From assembly GCA_028877045.1 (NCBI GenBank), contig JAGWPQ010000567.1, positions 1 through 5,607 of the forward strand: DNA of 5,607 nt. Direction: 5' to 3'. This document shows positions 5,116 through 5,607 of the stretch, piece after piece. Source of the stretch: Bacteroidota bacterium. GTDB lineage: Bacteria > Bacteroidota > Bacteroidia > Chitinophagales > Chitinophagaceae. Below the pieces are notes generated by a model that ran no database searches, was not told where the DNA came from, and saw nothing but the letters and a program-made list of their open reading frames with translations. The position numbers and the translations under genes are program-made. Numbering within the stretch: the stretch's first letter is position 1; every line of letters begins with the position of its first letter.

Positions 5116-5607
5116 ATGCAGCAACTATCGATCAGCAATTTCAAAAAAGGATTGGCACTAACGCTGATAACAGCTTTGGTGATTTTTATTTTTAATCTGA
5201 TTATTGGTACGAACGAATTGTTTTTATTGTTGAATGCAGATTTGGGAAAAGTTGCAGATCTTGTTTTTGTTTTCTTTACTTTTTTAGGTGATGGCAGTTG
5301 GTGGGTACTTGTATTTATTCTGTTTATTTTATTCAGAAAAAAACAATTACCGGTTTTATTATTCTCTTTTATTTTTCAGGAAATCTTTATTGAATCATTT
5401 AAAGATCTTATTCTGCCCAACGAACCAAGGCCCATCAAAGCCATTGCAGATAAGGCTTTGATACATACTGTTAATGGTGTTGAATTACACAACATCGGAA
5501 GTTTTCCATCGGGTCATACCACACAGGCATTTGTATTCTTTTTATTGACTTGCTTGGTAATCAATAAAAAATGGATAGTTCCTGCAGGATTTTTTTATGC
5601 TTTATTG
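5116..5607 (+). CDS. PAP2-family membrane phosphatase, N-terminal part (cut by window edge)
   Basis: The first 164 codons of a plus-strand gene are present and the frame is open at the window end. The product begins MQQLSISNFK and is strongly hydrophobic, with membrane segments at about 12-31, 46-58, 61-73, 77-93, 137-149 and 153 onward. Two of the three PAP2 phosphatase motifs are visible: K96 followed by R105-P106 (motif 1) and FPSGHT with P131, S132, G133 and H134 (motif 2). The third motif, SRxxxxxHxxxD with the nucleophilic histidine, would lie beyond the edge. Motif 1 has eight residues between K and RP instead of the textbook six. PAP2 enzymes dephosphorylate lipid phosphates such as phosphatidic acid, undecaprenyl pyrophosphate or lipid A, and the substrate cannot be told here. 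An in-frame TAA at 5101-5103 excludes an earlier start. Confidence 0.94.
   Translation, partial: MQQLSISNFKKGLALTLITALVIFIFNLIIGTNELFLLLNADLGKVADLVFVFFTFLGDGSWWVLVFILFILFRKKQLPVLLFSFIFQEIFIESFKDLILPNEPRPIKAIADKALIHTVNGVELHNIGSFPSGHTTQAFVFFLLTCLVINKKWIVPAGFFYALL

Overview
The window looks like ordinary chromosomal DNA from a member of the Bacteroidota, possibly a Chitinophagaceae-like bacterium. The reasons are its AT-rich sequence, start codons preceded by A/C-rich leaders instead of Shine-Dalgarno sequences, two exact copies of the Bacteroidota -7 promoter element TAnnTTTG, a lipoprotein of the kind common in that phylum, and the protein types. The phylum call is an inference; no rRNA or marker gene is present.

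Positions 1-424 hold a regulatory leader. A promoter near 94-126 is followed by a complete SAM-I (S-box) riboswitch at 146-259. Its expression platform is a strong intrinsic terminator at 309-340, and the 3' strand of P1 can alternatively pair with the 5' half of that terminator as an antiterminator. An 84-nt A/C-rich stretch then leads to the first gene.

Positions 425-2980 hold two plus-strand methionine-branch genes: a cystathionine gamma-synthase/lyase-type PLP enzyme (metB-like, 400 aa) and a stand-alone homoserine dehydrogenase (hom, 416 aa). Hom makes homoserine. After acylation by an enzyme not encoded here, the PLP enzyme would join it to cysteine to give cystathionine. SAM, the pathway's end product, should stop transcription of both genes. 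A hairpin at 3005-3032 with an A-tract before it and a T-tract after it closes the operon and can serve both strands.

Positions 3052-5014 hold a minus-strand pair: a predicted lipoprotein M28 zinc aminopeptidase with a PA domain (546 aa), and, 19 nt downstream, an uncharacterised 100-aa protein. A compact divergent intergenic region (5015-5115) separates the peptidase from a plus-strand PAP2-family membrane phosphatase that runs off the right edge at 5607.

Nothing here amounts to a new biological system: no mobile elements, CRISPR arrays, tRNA or rRNA genes, or phage genes were seen. The items most worth a second look are the fully readable SAM-I attenuator, the divergent motifs and C-terminal region of the homoserine dehydrogenase, a possible hairpin over the metB-like start region, and the unassigned small protein behind the peptidase.
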